A stretch of 64,000 nucleotides of DNA, taken from positions 806,001 through 870,000 of the forward strand of contig NZ_JAAZUH010000002.1 in the NCBI RefSeq assembly GCF_013185915.1, in the 5' to 3' direction. The translations under genes were made by a program, and so were the position numbers. Positions 23,741 to 31,365 of the stretch are shown piece by piece; position 1 is the first letter of the stretch, and the number at the start of each line of letters is the position of its first letter. The notes under the pieces were generated by a model. That model did no database searches and was not told the DNA's origin. It saw nothing but the letters and a program-made list of their open reading frames with translations. The DNA is from Stenotrophomonas bentonitica (lineage in GTDB: Bacteria; Pseudomonadota; Gammaproteobacteria; Xanthomonadales; Xanthomonadaceae).

Positions 23741-24862
23741 ATGTACCTGATTGATCACGTCCCGGTTTCGGCGCCCCGCCGAACCGCAGACGGCTACCTC
23801 GTGGCCGATGCATACGTGGCGCGGACCGGCATTCAGACCTATCTCGGGGAAGAGCTGGGCCGACCTGACCTGCTGAACGTGCGGGTCTATCGGCCGCCGG
23901 AGGAGGTGTTCTCCGACGCAACGCTGCGCAGCTTCGCGCACCGGCCGATGACCAACGACCATCCGCCGGAACAGGTGAACGCTCAGAACTGGAAGAAGTA
24001 CGCCGTTGGTCAGACGGGCGATGAGGTAGTGCACGACAAGAACCGGGTTCGCGTCCCGCTGGTGCTGATGGACCAAGACGCGATCGCGGACTACCAGGCC
24101 GGCAAGCGCGAGCTGTCCCAGGGTTACTCGTCGGAGATCGATTGGACCGATGGGGTGACGCCGGAAGGCGAGCCCTACGACGCGGTCCAGCGAAACATTC
24201 GCAACAACCACTTGGCTCTGGTCCAGCGCGGCCGGGCCGGCTCTCAGTTTCGCATCGGGGATGGGCGCACCCCCGGTGCTCCGGATCTAAGCGCCCATCC
24301 ACAATCCCAGGAGAACCACATGAGCGACAAGACCATCTTGGTCGATGGGCTGTCCGTCGTCACCAACGACGCCGGCGCCCAGGCCATCAGCAAGCTGCAG
24401 CAGCAGCTGAAGGATGCGCAGACCGCCGCGGGCACCGCAAACGCCAACTACGAGACGGTGATCGCGGCCAAGGACGCTGACATCGCCAAGCGGGACGCTG
24501 AAATCGATTCGCTGAAGGGCCAGGTTCTCAGCGATGCGGCGCTGGACCAGCGCGTGCAGGCCCGTGGCGACCTGATCGGCAAGGCCAAGGCCATCCATGA
24601 CACCGACTACACCGGAAAGAGCGATGCGGAAGTCCGCAAGGCCGCCGTCGTCGGCAAGCTCGGCGATGCCGCGGTGGCCGGTAAGCCCGAGGCCTACATC
24701 GAAGCGCGTTTCGACATCCTGGCCGACGGAGCAAAGCCGCGTGATCCGGTGGCTGTCGCGCTCGGCGACCGGGTCACCTATCGCCAGCAGGTGCAGGACA
24801 ACGGCTACGCCGCGTCCGTCGCCGGCCTGGATTACCGCACCGCCAACCAGAAGGAGGCGTAA
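23741..24862 (+). CDS. Prohead protease (DUF2213 type) with scaffold tail
   Basis: 373 residues. The N-terminal ~190 residues match DUF2213 phage proteins: RSFAHRPMTNDHPPEQV, then LSQGYSSEIDW, a herpes/HK97-like serine protease layout with His in NDHPP and Ser in GYSSEI. The C-terminal half is a coiled-coil, Lys/Asp-rich region typical of scaffolds. An internal in-frame start with a strong ribosome site allows the scaffold to be made separately. Sits between portal and head genes. Confidence 0.8.
   Translation: MYLIDHVPVSAPRRTADGYLVADAYVARTGIQTYLGEELGRPDLLNVRVYRPPEEVFSDATLRSFAHRPMTNDHPPEQVNAQNWKKYAVGQTGDEVVHDKNRVRVPLVLMDQDAIADYQAGKRELSQGYSSEIDWTDGVTPEGEPYDAVQRNIRNNHLALVQRGRAGSQFRIGDGRTPGAPDLSAHPQSQENHMSDKTILVDGLSVVTNDAGAQAISKLQQQLKDAQTAAGTANANYETVIAAKDADIAKRDAEIDSLKGQVLSDAALDQRVQARGDLIGKAKAIHDTDYTGKSDAEVRKAAVVGKLGDAAVAGKPEAYIEARFDILADGAKPRDPVAVALGDRVTYRQQVQDNGYAASVAGLDYRTANQKEA
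24320..24862 (+). CDS. Internally started scaffold protein (in-frame within protease gene)
   Basis: 180 residues from an internal ATG at 24320 (MSDKTILVDGLSVV), with AGGAG 6 bases upstream, better than the start of the full gene. The product would be a helical scaffold that shares its C-terminus with the protease, as lambda Nu3 does within gene C. Preceded by a Pro/Ser/Gln linker (SAHPQSQENH) that separates the domains. The internal initiation is inferred. Confidence 0.65.
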   Translation: MSDKTILVDGLSVVTNDAGAQAISKLQQQLKDAQTAAGTANANYETVIAAKDADIAKRDAEIDSLKGQVLSDAALDQRVQARGDLIGKAKAIHDTDYTGKSDAEVRKAAVVGKLGDAAVAGKPEAYIEARFDILADGAKPRDPVAVALGDRVTYRQQVQDNGYAASVAGLDYRTANQKEA

Positions 24863-24865
24863 GCC

Positions 24866-25318
24866 ATGGCACTGCAGACCACCTATCCGGACACTCCGCC
24901 GGCAGCCATCCTCGGCGCGCAGGCGACCATGTTGCCGGCCACGATCATCTCCCGGGACGTGGAAACCGCCCCGGGCATCGGCTTCGGCCGCGCTGTTGCT
25001 CAAGGCACCGCCGACAAGGGAGTCGTCCTGGCCGGCACCGGCGCGCTGAAGCTCGTCGGAATCACCCTGTTGGACCGTTCTGCCGTCGGCAGTGTCGGAG
25101 TGCCCGACAGTTTCGCGCAGCGCACCTCCGCCCGTGTGATCACCAAGGGGGACGTGTGGGTCGCCGCTGCCGTGGCGGTTAAGGCCGGCGACCCCGTGTA
25201 CGTCACCGGCGCCGGCACGTTCACCAATGTGGACACCGGCAACACCGCCCTTGCAGGCGCCCGCTGGGACACCAGCACCACCGCCGCCGGTCAGCTGGCC
25301 GTCGTCCGTCTCGGCTAA
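24866..25318 (+). CDS. Head decoration/cement-type structural protein
   Basis: 150 residues, Gly/Ala/Val/Thr-rich beta protein with no membrane segment (VLAGTGALKLVGITLLD, GDPVYVTGAGTFTNVD). Position between scaffold and major capsid and the composition match the structural cement (Gp24-like) family that stabilises capsids after expansion. Assigned by position and pattern. Confidence 0.75.
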   Translation: MALQTTYPDTPPAAILGAQATMLPATIISRDVETAPGIGFGRAVAQGTADKGVVLAGTGALKLVGITLLDRSAVGSVGVPDSFAQRTSARVITKGDVWVAAAVAVKAGDPVYVTGAGTFTNVDTGNTALAGARWDTSTTAAGQLAVVRLG

Positions 25319-25330
25319 GGAGCCAACCCC

Positions 25331-26266
25331 ATGAATGGAGCAATCCCCCTCTTCGACGCCCAGGCTGCACTGGGTTTCGTCGTCGCCCAGACCTCGATCA
25401 TCGAGCCGGGCATCTATCGGACGGTCTATCCGTCCGTCCAGTACCGCGATCTGGTTCCCGTCGATACTTCGGGTAGCGAGTTCGCCACCTCGGTGACCTA
25501 CTACTCGTCCGATCAGTACGGCAAGGCTGGCTGGATCAACGGCAACGCCGACGACATCCCCAAGGCCGGCACCACCCGCGCTCAGCACCAGACTGGCGTG
25601 CACACTGCGGGCATCGGCTACGGTTTCGGCTGGGAGGAGATCGGCCGGGCTCAGCTCCTCGGCATCAACCTGCAGTCGGATGATGCTGCTGCAGCGCGCC
25701 AGGCATCTGAGGAGATGGTGGACCGCGTTGCGCTGCTTGGCGACGACACCAAGGGTTTCACCGGCCTGTTCAATGCCGCCGGCGTCACCCCGGTTGCAGC
25801 CCCGACCGGCAGTTGGGACGTGAATACGGACACGCAGCTCATCGTCAACACGCTGAACCAGGCGCTGATCAACGTCTTCAATGGCACCAACACTGCCTCG
25901 ATGGCGGACACCCTGTTGATGCCGTGGTCGAAGTACCAGCTCATCGCCACCCGCAAAATGAGCGACAACAGCGACATGACCGTGCTGCAGTGGTTCTTGG
26001 CCAACAACATCTACACGGTCCAGTTTGGCCGACCGCTCACCGTGCGCGGCCAGCGCGGCCTGGACACCGCAGGTGTTGGTGGCACCACGCGCTTGGTGGC
26101 CTATCGCAAGGATGCGCAGGTAATGAAGATGCACGTGCCCATGCCGCACCGCTTCCTGCCGGCATGGCAGAGCGGCCCGCTGCGCTGGGATATCCCGGGC
26201 GTGATGCGCCTGGGTGGCCTGGACGTCCGCCTGCCCAAGGAAGTCGTCTACCTGGACGGCATCTGA
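25331..26266 (+). CDS. Major capsid protein (DUF2184 type)
   Basis: 311 residues in the HK97-fold MCP position directly after the cement gene. N-terminal AQAALGFVVAQTSIIEPGI and the C-terminal MKMHVPMPHRFLPAWQSGP, then LDVRLPKEVVYLDGI resemble DUF2184 capsid proteins. Expected to be the most abundant late product. A strong hairpin follows its stop. Confidence 0.85.
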   Translation: MNGAIPLFDAQAALGFVVAQTSIIEPGIYRTVYPSVQYRDLVPVDTSGSEFATSVTYYSSDQYGKAGWINGNADDIPKAGTTRAQHQTGVHTAGIGYGFGWEEIGRAQLLGINLQSDDAAAARQASEEMVDRVALLGDDTKGFTGLFNAAGVTPVAAPTGSWDVNTDTQLIVNTLNQALINVFNGTNTASMADTLLMPWSKYQLIATRKMSDNSDMTVLQWFLANNIYTVQFGRPLTVRGQRGLDTAGVGGTTRLVAYRKDAQVMKMHVPMPHRFLPAWQSGPLRWDIPGVMRLGGLDVRLPKEVVYLDGI

Positions 26267-26273
26267 CCGCAAT

Positions 26274-26296
26274 GGCCCCGGCCACGCGCCGGGGCC
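26274..26296 (+). terminator. Hairpin after the capsid gene (attenuator or partial terminator)
   Basis: Perfect 9-bp stem GGCCCCGGC/GCCGGGGCC with a 5-base loop, but no T run after it. More likely a stability or attenuation element that raises capsid mRNA relative to downstream genes than a full terminator. Confidence 0.55.
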
Positions 26297-26311
26297 TCAC
26301 TGGAGCACAGC

Positions 26312-26905
26312 ATGAAGATCACCAATCATCACAAGGGCCCCATCGGTCTGCCCGACGGCACGGTGCTGCTCCCGGGCGAGCCGACCACCGTCGCCTCCTG
26401 GGACAAGCTCAAGAACAACGCCGTAGTGAAGGGCTGGCTGGACGGGAAAATTCTCTCCGTGGGCGGTTCGCCTGCGGCCAATTCGCCGCCGCCTGCGCCT
26501 TCGCTGCTCGGCTCGGACCTTCTGCCCGCGCATGTTTTGCTGGTCGACGACACCGGCGTGTCGCTGGGGGAAATCGTCCAGCATGCGCACGCGGCTTCGG
26601 GTCTGTCGGTCGAGGGCTGGAATGAGCTGGATGGCACCGTGCGCGAGGCCAAACTGGCCGATGCCGTCGAGCTGCTGCGGTCCGAAGCCGTTGCAGCGGC
26701 CGAAGCCAAGAAGACTGGTGCTGGAACTGGCGACGCTGGCGGCAGCACCGGCACGAGTGGTGCTTCCGGATCCGCGGATGCTGGCGACAAGGATGCGCTG
26801 ATCGCCCGTGCCAAGGCGCTCGGCATTGCCGCCAAGGCCACGTGGGGCGTGCCGAAGCTGCAGGAGGCCATTGCAGCGGCCGAAGCCAAGAAGGGCGAGG
26901 GCTGA
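26312..26905 (+). CDS. Head-associated protein with C-terminal HeH/SAP-like domain
   Basis: 197 residues. The N-terminal ~40 residues form a beta element (DGTVLLPGEPTTV). The middle is low-complexity Gly/Ser/Thr (GTGDAGGSTGTSGASGSAD). The C-terminal segment KDALIARAKALGIAAKATW plus VPKLQEAIAAAEAK resembles HeH/LEM or SAP helix pairs that bind DNA. A 9-residue unit (A(V/I)AAAEAKK) and the DNA encoding it occur twice, before and after the linker. Placed between capsid and connector genes; a head-completion role is likely. Confidence 0.65.
   Translation: MKITNHHKGPIGLPDGTVLLPGEPTTVASWDKLKNNAVVKGWLDGKILSVGGSPAANSPPPAPSLLGSDLLPAHVLLVDDTGVSLGEIVQHAHAASGLSVEGWNELDGTVREAKLADAVELLRSEAVAAAEAKKTGAGTGDAGGSTGTSGASGSADAGDKDALIARAKALGIAAKATWGVPKLQEAIAAAEAKKGEG
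26691..26893. repeat. Pair of identical 23-bp direct repeats inside the head gene
   Basis: The 23 bases at 26691-26713 (starting TTGCAGCGGCCGAAG) recur exactly at 26871-26893, 180 bases apart and in frame. They encode AAAEAKK segments and bracket the Gly/Ser linker, so recombination between them would delete exactly 60 codons. Confidence 0.85.
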
Positions 26906-26907
26906 CC

Positions 26908-27420
26908 ATGTACGGCACGATTGAAGGCGCGGACAGCTATCACCAGGCGCGCGGCAAGGCCGCCTGGGAAGCGGGCAGTGAAGACGCTCGCACCGGTGCG
27001 CTGGTCCGCGCCACGGACTACATCGACGGCCGGTACCGGGTGCTTCTGGCTTCCGGCCGCTGGTCGTCGATGTTCCCCGGCGTGCGCACTGCCGGGCGGG
27101 GCCAGCCGAACGAATGGCCGCGCACCGGTGCTGTGGACTACGACGGCGACCCGATCCAGCCTGATGTGATCCCGGACGAGGTAGAGCGTGCGACGTATGA
27201 GGCGGCGCTGCGAGAGCTGGTTGCGCCAGGCAGCCTGTCGCCCGACTACGTGGCCACCGAGACCGTGACCCGAGAGAAGGTGGGACCGATCGAGGTGTCG
27301 TACGCGGATGCCTCTGTAGCCGGCCAGGTTCCGAATCGGCCGGTGATCTCTGCCATCGACGAGATCCTGGCGCCGTTGCTCAGGGCGCCTGCCAGTGGTC
27401 CAGCGGTGCGCGTCGTATGA
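26908..27420 (+). CDS. Head-tail connector protein (gp6/DnaT-like type)
   Basis: 170 residues, beginning MYGTIEGADSYHQARG with the pattern of phage head-tail adaptors also annotated as DnaT-like (DARTGALVRATDYIDGRYR). They build the ring between portal and tail. Its stop overlaps the next gene (ATGA). Confidence 0.75.
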   Translation: MYGTIEGADSYHQARGKAAWEAGSEDARTGALVRATDYIDGRYRVLLASGRWSSMFPGVRTAGRGQPNEWPRTGAVDYDGDPIQPDVIPDEVERATYEAALRELVAPGSLSPDYVATETVTREKVGPIEVSYADASVAGQVPNRPVISAIDEILAPLLRAPASGPAVRVV

Positions 27421-27773
27421 GTCGCTTCTACAACCGAATGCAGGCCACGGCGGAGCGCCTGATCGCTCGCTACGGGTATGCCACGAGTCTTGAGCGTGAT
27501 GGCGCCCCAACTGGGCCGCCGCACAATCCGCAGCCGGGTCCGGTCGTTCTCCATGCTTGCAAGGTGGTGGAGGTGAAGTACAGCCTGACCGACCGCGACG
27601 CAACGCTGGTGCTGCAGGGCGACAAGCTTGGTTTGATCTCGACGGAAATCGATGTTGCCCCCGCGCTCGGCGACCGGCTCCAACTGGACGGTGCGGTGTA
27701 CCACTTCGTGGACTTGCAGCCGCTCTCGCCGGGCGGTCAGGTCCTGCTTTACGAGTTCCACGCGCGACGCTGA
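27417..27773 (+). CDS. Head-closure / neck protein
   Basis: 118 residues, beta-rich with the pattern ARYGYATSLER near the N-terminus and KLGLISTEIDVAPALGDRL plus VYHFVDLQPLSPGG, as in phage head-closure (stopper) proteins of the HK97/SPP1 type. The assignment depends on both pattern and place between connector and minor head genes. Confidence 0.65.
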   Translation: MSRFYNRMQATAERLIARYGYATSLERDGAPTGPPHNPQPGPVVLHACKVVEVKYSLTDRDATLVLQGDKLGLISTEIDVAPALGDRLQLDGAVYHFVDLQPLSPGGQVLLYEFHARR

Positions 27774-28849
27774 TGGATAACCTGACCCCCCGCGAGCTAG
27801 AAATGCTGGCGCGCCGCCTGGAACCGGCTATTCGCCGGGCGTTTGAGCAGGCCATCGCAGGCGTGCACAGCCAAGCTCAGCTGGAGACGTTGGCCGACCT
27901 GCTGCGGGCTGGCCAGGTGGATGCCGTGCTCGAGGCATTGGGGTTCGATACCGAGATCTTCTCGCCCTTGGCCGAGTCGGTGCGGCAGGCGTTCGTCGCT
28001 GGCGGCGACGCTGGAATCAAGGAACTGCCCAAGCTTTCGCTGCGGCAGCAGGTGCGCGGTGGCTACAACCCGAACAACCCGACGCCGGCGCTGCGCTTTC
28101 GGTTCGATATGCGCAACCGCGGTGCTGAGGCCTGGCTGCAGGAGAACTCCTCGCGCCTTGTAACCGGCATCGTTGAGGATCAGCGGCAGCTCGTGCGGCA
28201 ACAGTTGGTGCGCGGCATGGCTGCTGGCCAGAACCCTCGCCAGACCGCGCTGGAGTTGGTAGGCCGGGTGGGGGAGACGGGTCGGCGCAGCGGCGGCGTC
28301 GTCGGCCTCACCGCGCAGCAGGCCCAGTTCGTGGCCAACGTCAGGGAGCAGCTAGCCAGCGGTGATCCTGGGCAGATGGCGGGGTACTTCGACCGCAAGC
28401 GGCGCGACAAGCGCCTGGACGGGATCGTCAGCCGCGCCATCAAGGCCGGCAAGCCGGTGTCTGAGGTCGACATCGACAAGATTGCTGGTCGGTATGCCGA
28501 CCGACTGCTGGCCCTGCGCGGCGAGAACATCGCCCGCACCGAGTCTCTGACCGCGCTGAATGCCGGGCGCGACGAGGCCTACCGTCAGCAGATCGAGGCA
28601 GGGCGCCTGGCACCGGAGAACGTCACCTGCGGCTGGGATGCCACCGGCGACGCCCGGACCCGGGCCAGTCACCGGGCGATGAACGGCCAGAAGCGGCGCT
28701 TCGGCGAGCCGTTCCAGACCCCCAGTGGTTCGCTCCTGCGGTTCCCCGGTGACACGTCGCTGGGGGCGCCGGCAGAAGAGACCATCGGGTGCCGGTGCAC
28801 CAAGACGTACCGCCTCGATATGGCAGCGGAGGTGAAGCGTGGCCAGTAA
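27773..28849 (+). CDS. Minor head protein (SPP1 gp7 / Mu F-like)
   Basis: 358 residues from the ATG at 27773. The C-terminal domain has NIARTESLTALNAGRDEAYR, GWDATGDARTRASHRAMNGQ and the end motif GCRCTKTYRL, the hallmark of Mu F/SPP1 gp7 head morphogenesis proteins, which attach to the portal and may escort DNA. It lies after the connector genes rather than next to the portal, a variation of the usual order. Confidence 0.8.
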   Translation: MDNLTPRELEMLARRLEPAIRRAFEQAIAGVHSQAQLETLADLLRAGQVDAVLEALGFDTEIFSPLAESVRQAFVAGGDAGIKELPKLSLRQQVRGGYNPNNPTPALRFRFDMRNRGAEAWLQENSSRLVTGIVEDQRQLVRQQLVRGMAAGQNPRQTALELVGRVGETGRRSGGVVGLTAQQAQFVANVREQLASGDPGQMAGYFDRKRRDKRLDGIVSRAIKAGKPVSEVDIDKIAGRYADRLLALRGENIARTESLTALNAGRDEAYRQQIEAGRLAPENVTCGWDATGDARTRASHRAMNGQKRRFGEPFQTPSGSLLRFPGDTSLGAPAEETIGCRCTKTYRLDMAAEVKRGQ

Positions 28850-29264
28850 GTTCGGCGCCCAGGTGAAGGCGTTCGCCGAGAAGGGCAAGGCCATGCAGCT
28901 CGCGATCTTCCGCGAGTCTGCACAGCGCCTCATGGAAGAAGCCGGGACGCCCGAGGGCCAAGGCGGGCGTATGCCGGTCGATACCGGGTTCCTCCGCAAC
29001 TCGCGCGCCGCCTCGCTCGACGGCATGCCCTCGGATGGCGGGCTGGATCCGCCCTTGGTGTTTGCCGAGATGGAGCTGGGCCAGACGGTGTGGGCAGGGT
29101 GGACCGCGAAGTACGCGATGCGCATGGAGCACGGGTTCTACGGCGAGGACAGCAAGGGCCGCACCTACGCCCAGGCCGGCAAGGGGTTCGCGCGCGCTGC
29201 CGCGCAGCGCTGGGACTTCATCGTGGCCGAGGTCACCGCGGAAATCAGGGGCAAGACGCGATGA
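28839..29264 (+). CDS. HK97 gp10-like neck/tail protein
   Basis: 141 residues from the GTG at 28839 (GGAGG upstream). FRESAQRLMEEAGTPE, MPVDTGFLRNSRAAS and YAMRMEHGFYG give the familiar VDTG...R.EHG layout of gp10-type tail completion proteins that join tail to head. Overlaps the preceding gene by 11 bases and the next by ATGA. Confidence 0.8.
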   Translation: MASKFGAQVKAFAEKGKAMQLAIFRESAQRLMEEAGTPEGQGGRMPVDTGFLRNSRAASLDGMPSDGGLDPPLVFAEMELGQTVWAGWTAKYAMRMEHGFYGEDSKGRTYAQAGKGFARAAAQRWDFIVAEVTAEIRGKTR

Positions 29265-29671
29265 CTGACACCGAGATCTACGAGGCGTTCGCTGCACTGG
29301 TGACCCAGTTCGCGGCGGAGCAGGATCTGCCTTGCTCCTACCCAGGACTCACCTTCACCCCACCGACCGGGAAGGACGCGCGGTGGCTGGAGCTGCAGTG
29401 GTTCCAGAACCGCACCCAGAATTACGGTCTCGACAACGATGGCCCCTCGCTGCTCCAAGGCTTCGGGCAGCTGTCAGCTTGCTACCGGCCCGGCAAGGGA
29501 ATCGTGGTCGGCACCGCCATCACGGACCAGGTCATAGCGGCGTTCCGGAAGGGCACGACCTTCGCCGGCATGTCGGTCTACGAGAAGCCGTCGACCTCGA
29601 GCATCATCCAAGACCCGGAGCGGATCCTGCACCCGGTCACCATACGGTGGAGGGGCTTCGTTTCGGGGTAG
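29261..29671 (+). CDS. Tail terminator / completion protein (DUF4128-like)
   Basis: 136 residues in the tail-terminator (lambda U) position. Pattern: N-terminal helix (DTEIYEAFAALVTQFA), then beta strands with FTPPTGKDARWLEL and LLQGFGQLSACYRPGKG. Expected to cap the tail tube and fix its length. Assigned by place and fold pattern. Confidence 0.7.
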   Translation: MTDTEIYEAFAALVTQFAAEQDLPCSYPGLTFTPPTGKDARWLELQWFQNRTQNYGLDNDGPSLLQGFGQLSACYRPGKGIVVGTAITDQVIAAFRKGTTFAGMSVYEKPSTSSIIQDPERILHPVTIRWRGFVSG

Positions 29672-29681
29672 ACTCCGGCCC

Positions 29682-29924
29682 ATGAGCCCTAAGCCGCCCA
29701 ATCTGCACCTGGTGTCCAGCAACCCGACCCCGAATGAGGGCGAGCTGCAGGCCATGCGTGACGCCATCACCCGCATGAAGCGGAACCGGGCGTTGCTGGA
29801 CGAGTTCTGCGCCGAGCAGGCGCGGTTCGTTCGCGCCGAGTATCTGTCCTATGTTGAGGCCGGGTTCACTCGGCCCCAAGCGATGCAGCTGGTCGCGGCG
29901 AAACTTGGCCCTGGTCGCAAATAG
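29682..29924 (+). CDS. Small hypothetical tail-region protein
   Basis: 80 residues, helical and charged (AMRDAITRMKRNRALLDEF; ARFVRAEYLSYVEAGF). The last part (GFTRPQAMQLVAAKLGPG) resembles a short helix pair. No recognised family. It comes just before an unrelated membrane protein gene that interrupts the tail module. Confidence 0.55.
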   Translation: MSPKPPNLHLVSSNPTPNEGELQAMRDAITRMKRNRALLDEFCAEQARFVRAEYLSYVEAGFTRPQAMQLVAAKLGPGRK

Positions 29925-29933
29925 GGTTGATCG

Positions 29934-30311
29934 ATGCCAGATACAGCATGGACGATTGGCTGGAGTGTCTTCAGTTTCGTCGCGGGCGCCCTCGTCTCAC
30001 ATCAAGCAGCAGTGTTTCGCGACAAGCGCAAAGAGTTCAATGAGGCGGCTCGGCCCTTCCAAGATTGGATTGCTATCCATCTCACCCAGAATGAAGGGTT
30101 CGAAGAGCCTCCGGGGCCAGCTGCAAGGTTGGCCCTTGTCTCGCGGCTGGGTGAGGACGATGGCAGGCACTTCATCGTTCTGCTCAGCGCAATCGAGCTT
30201 GAGTACAAGCGAGCGGAACGACGGGCTCTTTCGGGCCGGATGTTGAAGGAGCGGTCATTCCGCGCGTACAACGATCTGCGAACCCTGCAACAACTGATCA
30301 AGCCAAGATGA
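29934..30311 (+). CDS. Inserted membrane-anchored protein (moron candidate)
   Basis: 125 residues. The N-terminal membrane segment (~5-22, AWTIGWSVFSFVAGALVS) is followed by a charged helical cytoplasmic domain (FRDKRKEFNEAARPF). Codon use looks less GC-biased than surrounding late genes, and two strong terminators follow directly. Same architecture as the opposite-strand gene at 3100. Could be an exclusion or defence-type gene; no motif proves it. Confidence 0.65.
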   Translation: MPDTAWTIGWSVFSFVAGALVSHQAAVFRDKRKEFNEAARPFQDWIAIHLTQNEGFEEPPGPAARLALVSRLGEDDGRHFIVLLSAIELEYKRAERRALSGRMLKERSFRAYNDLRTLQQLIKPR

Positions 30312-30319
30312 ACCGAGAA

Positions 30320-30349
30320 GGCCCGCCCACCAGCGGGCCGTTTACTTTT
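30320..30349 (+). terminator. First terminator after the inserted membrane gene
   Basis: 7-bp stem GGCCCGC/GCGGGCC with a 6-base loop and then GTTTACTTTT. The first of two tandem terminators isolating the insert from the tail genes downstream. Confidence 0.75.
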
Positions 30350-30357
30350 CCAACGAC

Positions 30358-30381
30358 CCCGCCCCGTGGCGGGTTTTTTTT
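30358..30381 (+). terminator. Second, strong terminator
   Basis: 6-bp stem CCCGCC/GGCGGG, 4-base loop, and eight T. A canonical rho-independent terminator only 26 bases before the tail tube gene, so late transcription must be antiterminated or there must be a new promoter here. Confidence 0.88.
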
Positions 30382-30406
30382 CGCCCATCGCGAGGAGACC
30401 ACGGCT

Positions 30407-30877
30407 ATGGCCGCTGAAGCAAAAACCAACGCAGGTTCCAAGCTCTTCATCTGCGTTACCCCCCAGAACGAAGACCTCACCCAGACCGAGTTCGCCGCGC
30501 TTGCCTATGTCCAGGTGAAGAAAGTCGGCAGTGTCGGCGAGCGCGGCATCAACACCAACATCGTCACGTACGACACCTGGGACACCCTCGTTGCCCTGAA
30601 GGGCAAGGGCATCACCAATGCCGGCGACCCGCCGGTGGAAGTGGCCGAGGATCTCACCGACCCGGGCCAGATCGCTATGCGCGCTGCTGGTGCTCCGAAC
30701 GTGGCGGATGCCTACGCGTTCAAGGTCGAGCGCGCCGACGGCTCCGTGGAGTACCTGCGTGGCCTGGTGGCAGGCCCGAACACCCCCGGTGGTCGCAACG
30801 AAGACTTCGTGCTCAACACCTACGTGCTGGGTCTGAACCAGGTGCCGATCCCGGTCGCCGCCCCGGTCATCCCGTAA
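30407..30877 (+). CDS. Major tail tube protein (lambda V-like)
   Basis: 156 residues from the ATG at 30407 (AGGAG upstream). The sequence around SKLFICVTPQNEDLTQ, then YDTWDTLVALKGKGIT and KVERADGSVEYLRGLVAGP follows the tail tube fold of siphophages; it precedes the G/GT pair, the standard location. It would polymerise into the non-contractile tail tube. Confidence 0.82.
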   Translation: MAAEAKTNAGSKLFICVTPQNEDLTQTEFAALAYVQVKKVGSVGERGINTNIVTYDTWDTLVALKGKGITNAGDPPVEVAEDLTDPGQIAMRAAGAPNVADAYAFKVERADGSVEYLRGLVAGPNTPGGRNEDFVLNTYVLGLNQVPIPVAAPVIP

Positions 30878-30883
30878 CCGAAC

Positions 30884-30950
30884 ACCGGCGGGGTAGGGCG
30901 CGCGCCTGAAAGGCTGCCTGATCCGACAGCTTCCCCGCCGGTTCCTTTTC
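30884..30950 (+). terminator. Long-loop hairpin after tail tube gene
   Basis: Ten complementary bases ACCGGCGGGG (30884-30893) and CCCCGCCGGT (30933-30942) followed by TCCTTTTC. The long intervening loop makes a partial terminator or mRNA-protecting structure more likely than full termination. Confidence 0.45.
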
Positions 30951-30972
30951 GGATCGCAACAAGGATCACGAC

Positions 30973-31365
30973 ATGACCGAACTGACAAATATCGTGGCGG
31001 CAGAGCGCCGTCTGGAAATCCTCCACCCGGCCACCGAAGAGCCGGTGGGCCTGGTGCTCATCCTCCTGCCCGACAGCCACCCGCAGGTGAAGGCAGCTTC
31101 CCGCAAGACGCTCAACGAGCGCATGGGCCACCGCGGCAAGGTGACCGCCGAGCAGCTGGAAGCTGTCCGGCTGGCGATGCTGGCCGCTTCGATCAGTGGC
31201 TGGGAGTGGAAAGGCGAGCTCACCTTCCATGGCGAGAAGCCGGCGTTCGACCAGCAGACCCTGAAGACCTTGCTGAAGGAGCTGCCCTGGGTGGGCGAAC
31301 AGGCTGATGCTGCATTGAACGACCGACCCGCGTTCTTTCGCGGATCTGGCGAAGCAGGCGGCTGA
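30973..31365 (+). CDS. Tail assembly chaperone G-like
   Basis: 130 residues directly after the tail tube gene, with no start problem and a stop at 31363-31365. Pattern: EILHPATEEPVGLVLILLP at the N-terminus, helical C-terminal half (TLKTLLKELPWVGEQADAAL). Lambda G and its frameshift product GT wind the tape measure and bring tail tube subunits. A second frame opens near its end (next entry). Confidence 0.75.
   Translation: MTELTNIVAAERRLEILHPATEEPVGLVLILLPDSHPQVKAASRKTLNERMGHRGKVTAEQLEAVRLAMLAASISGWEWKGELTFHGEKPAFDQQTLKTLLKELPWVGEQADAALNDRPAFFRGSGEAGG

Noticed and set aside
24287..26272. 661-codon minus-strand ORF over the scaffold, cement and capsid genes
   Set aside because: Antisense to three recognised head genes; repeated Asp/Gly/Val-rich shadow sequence with no domain.
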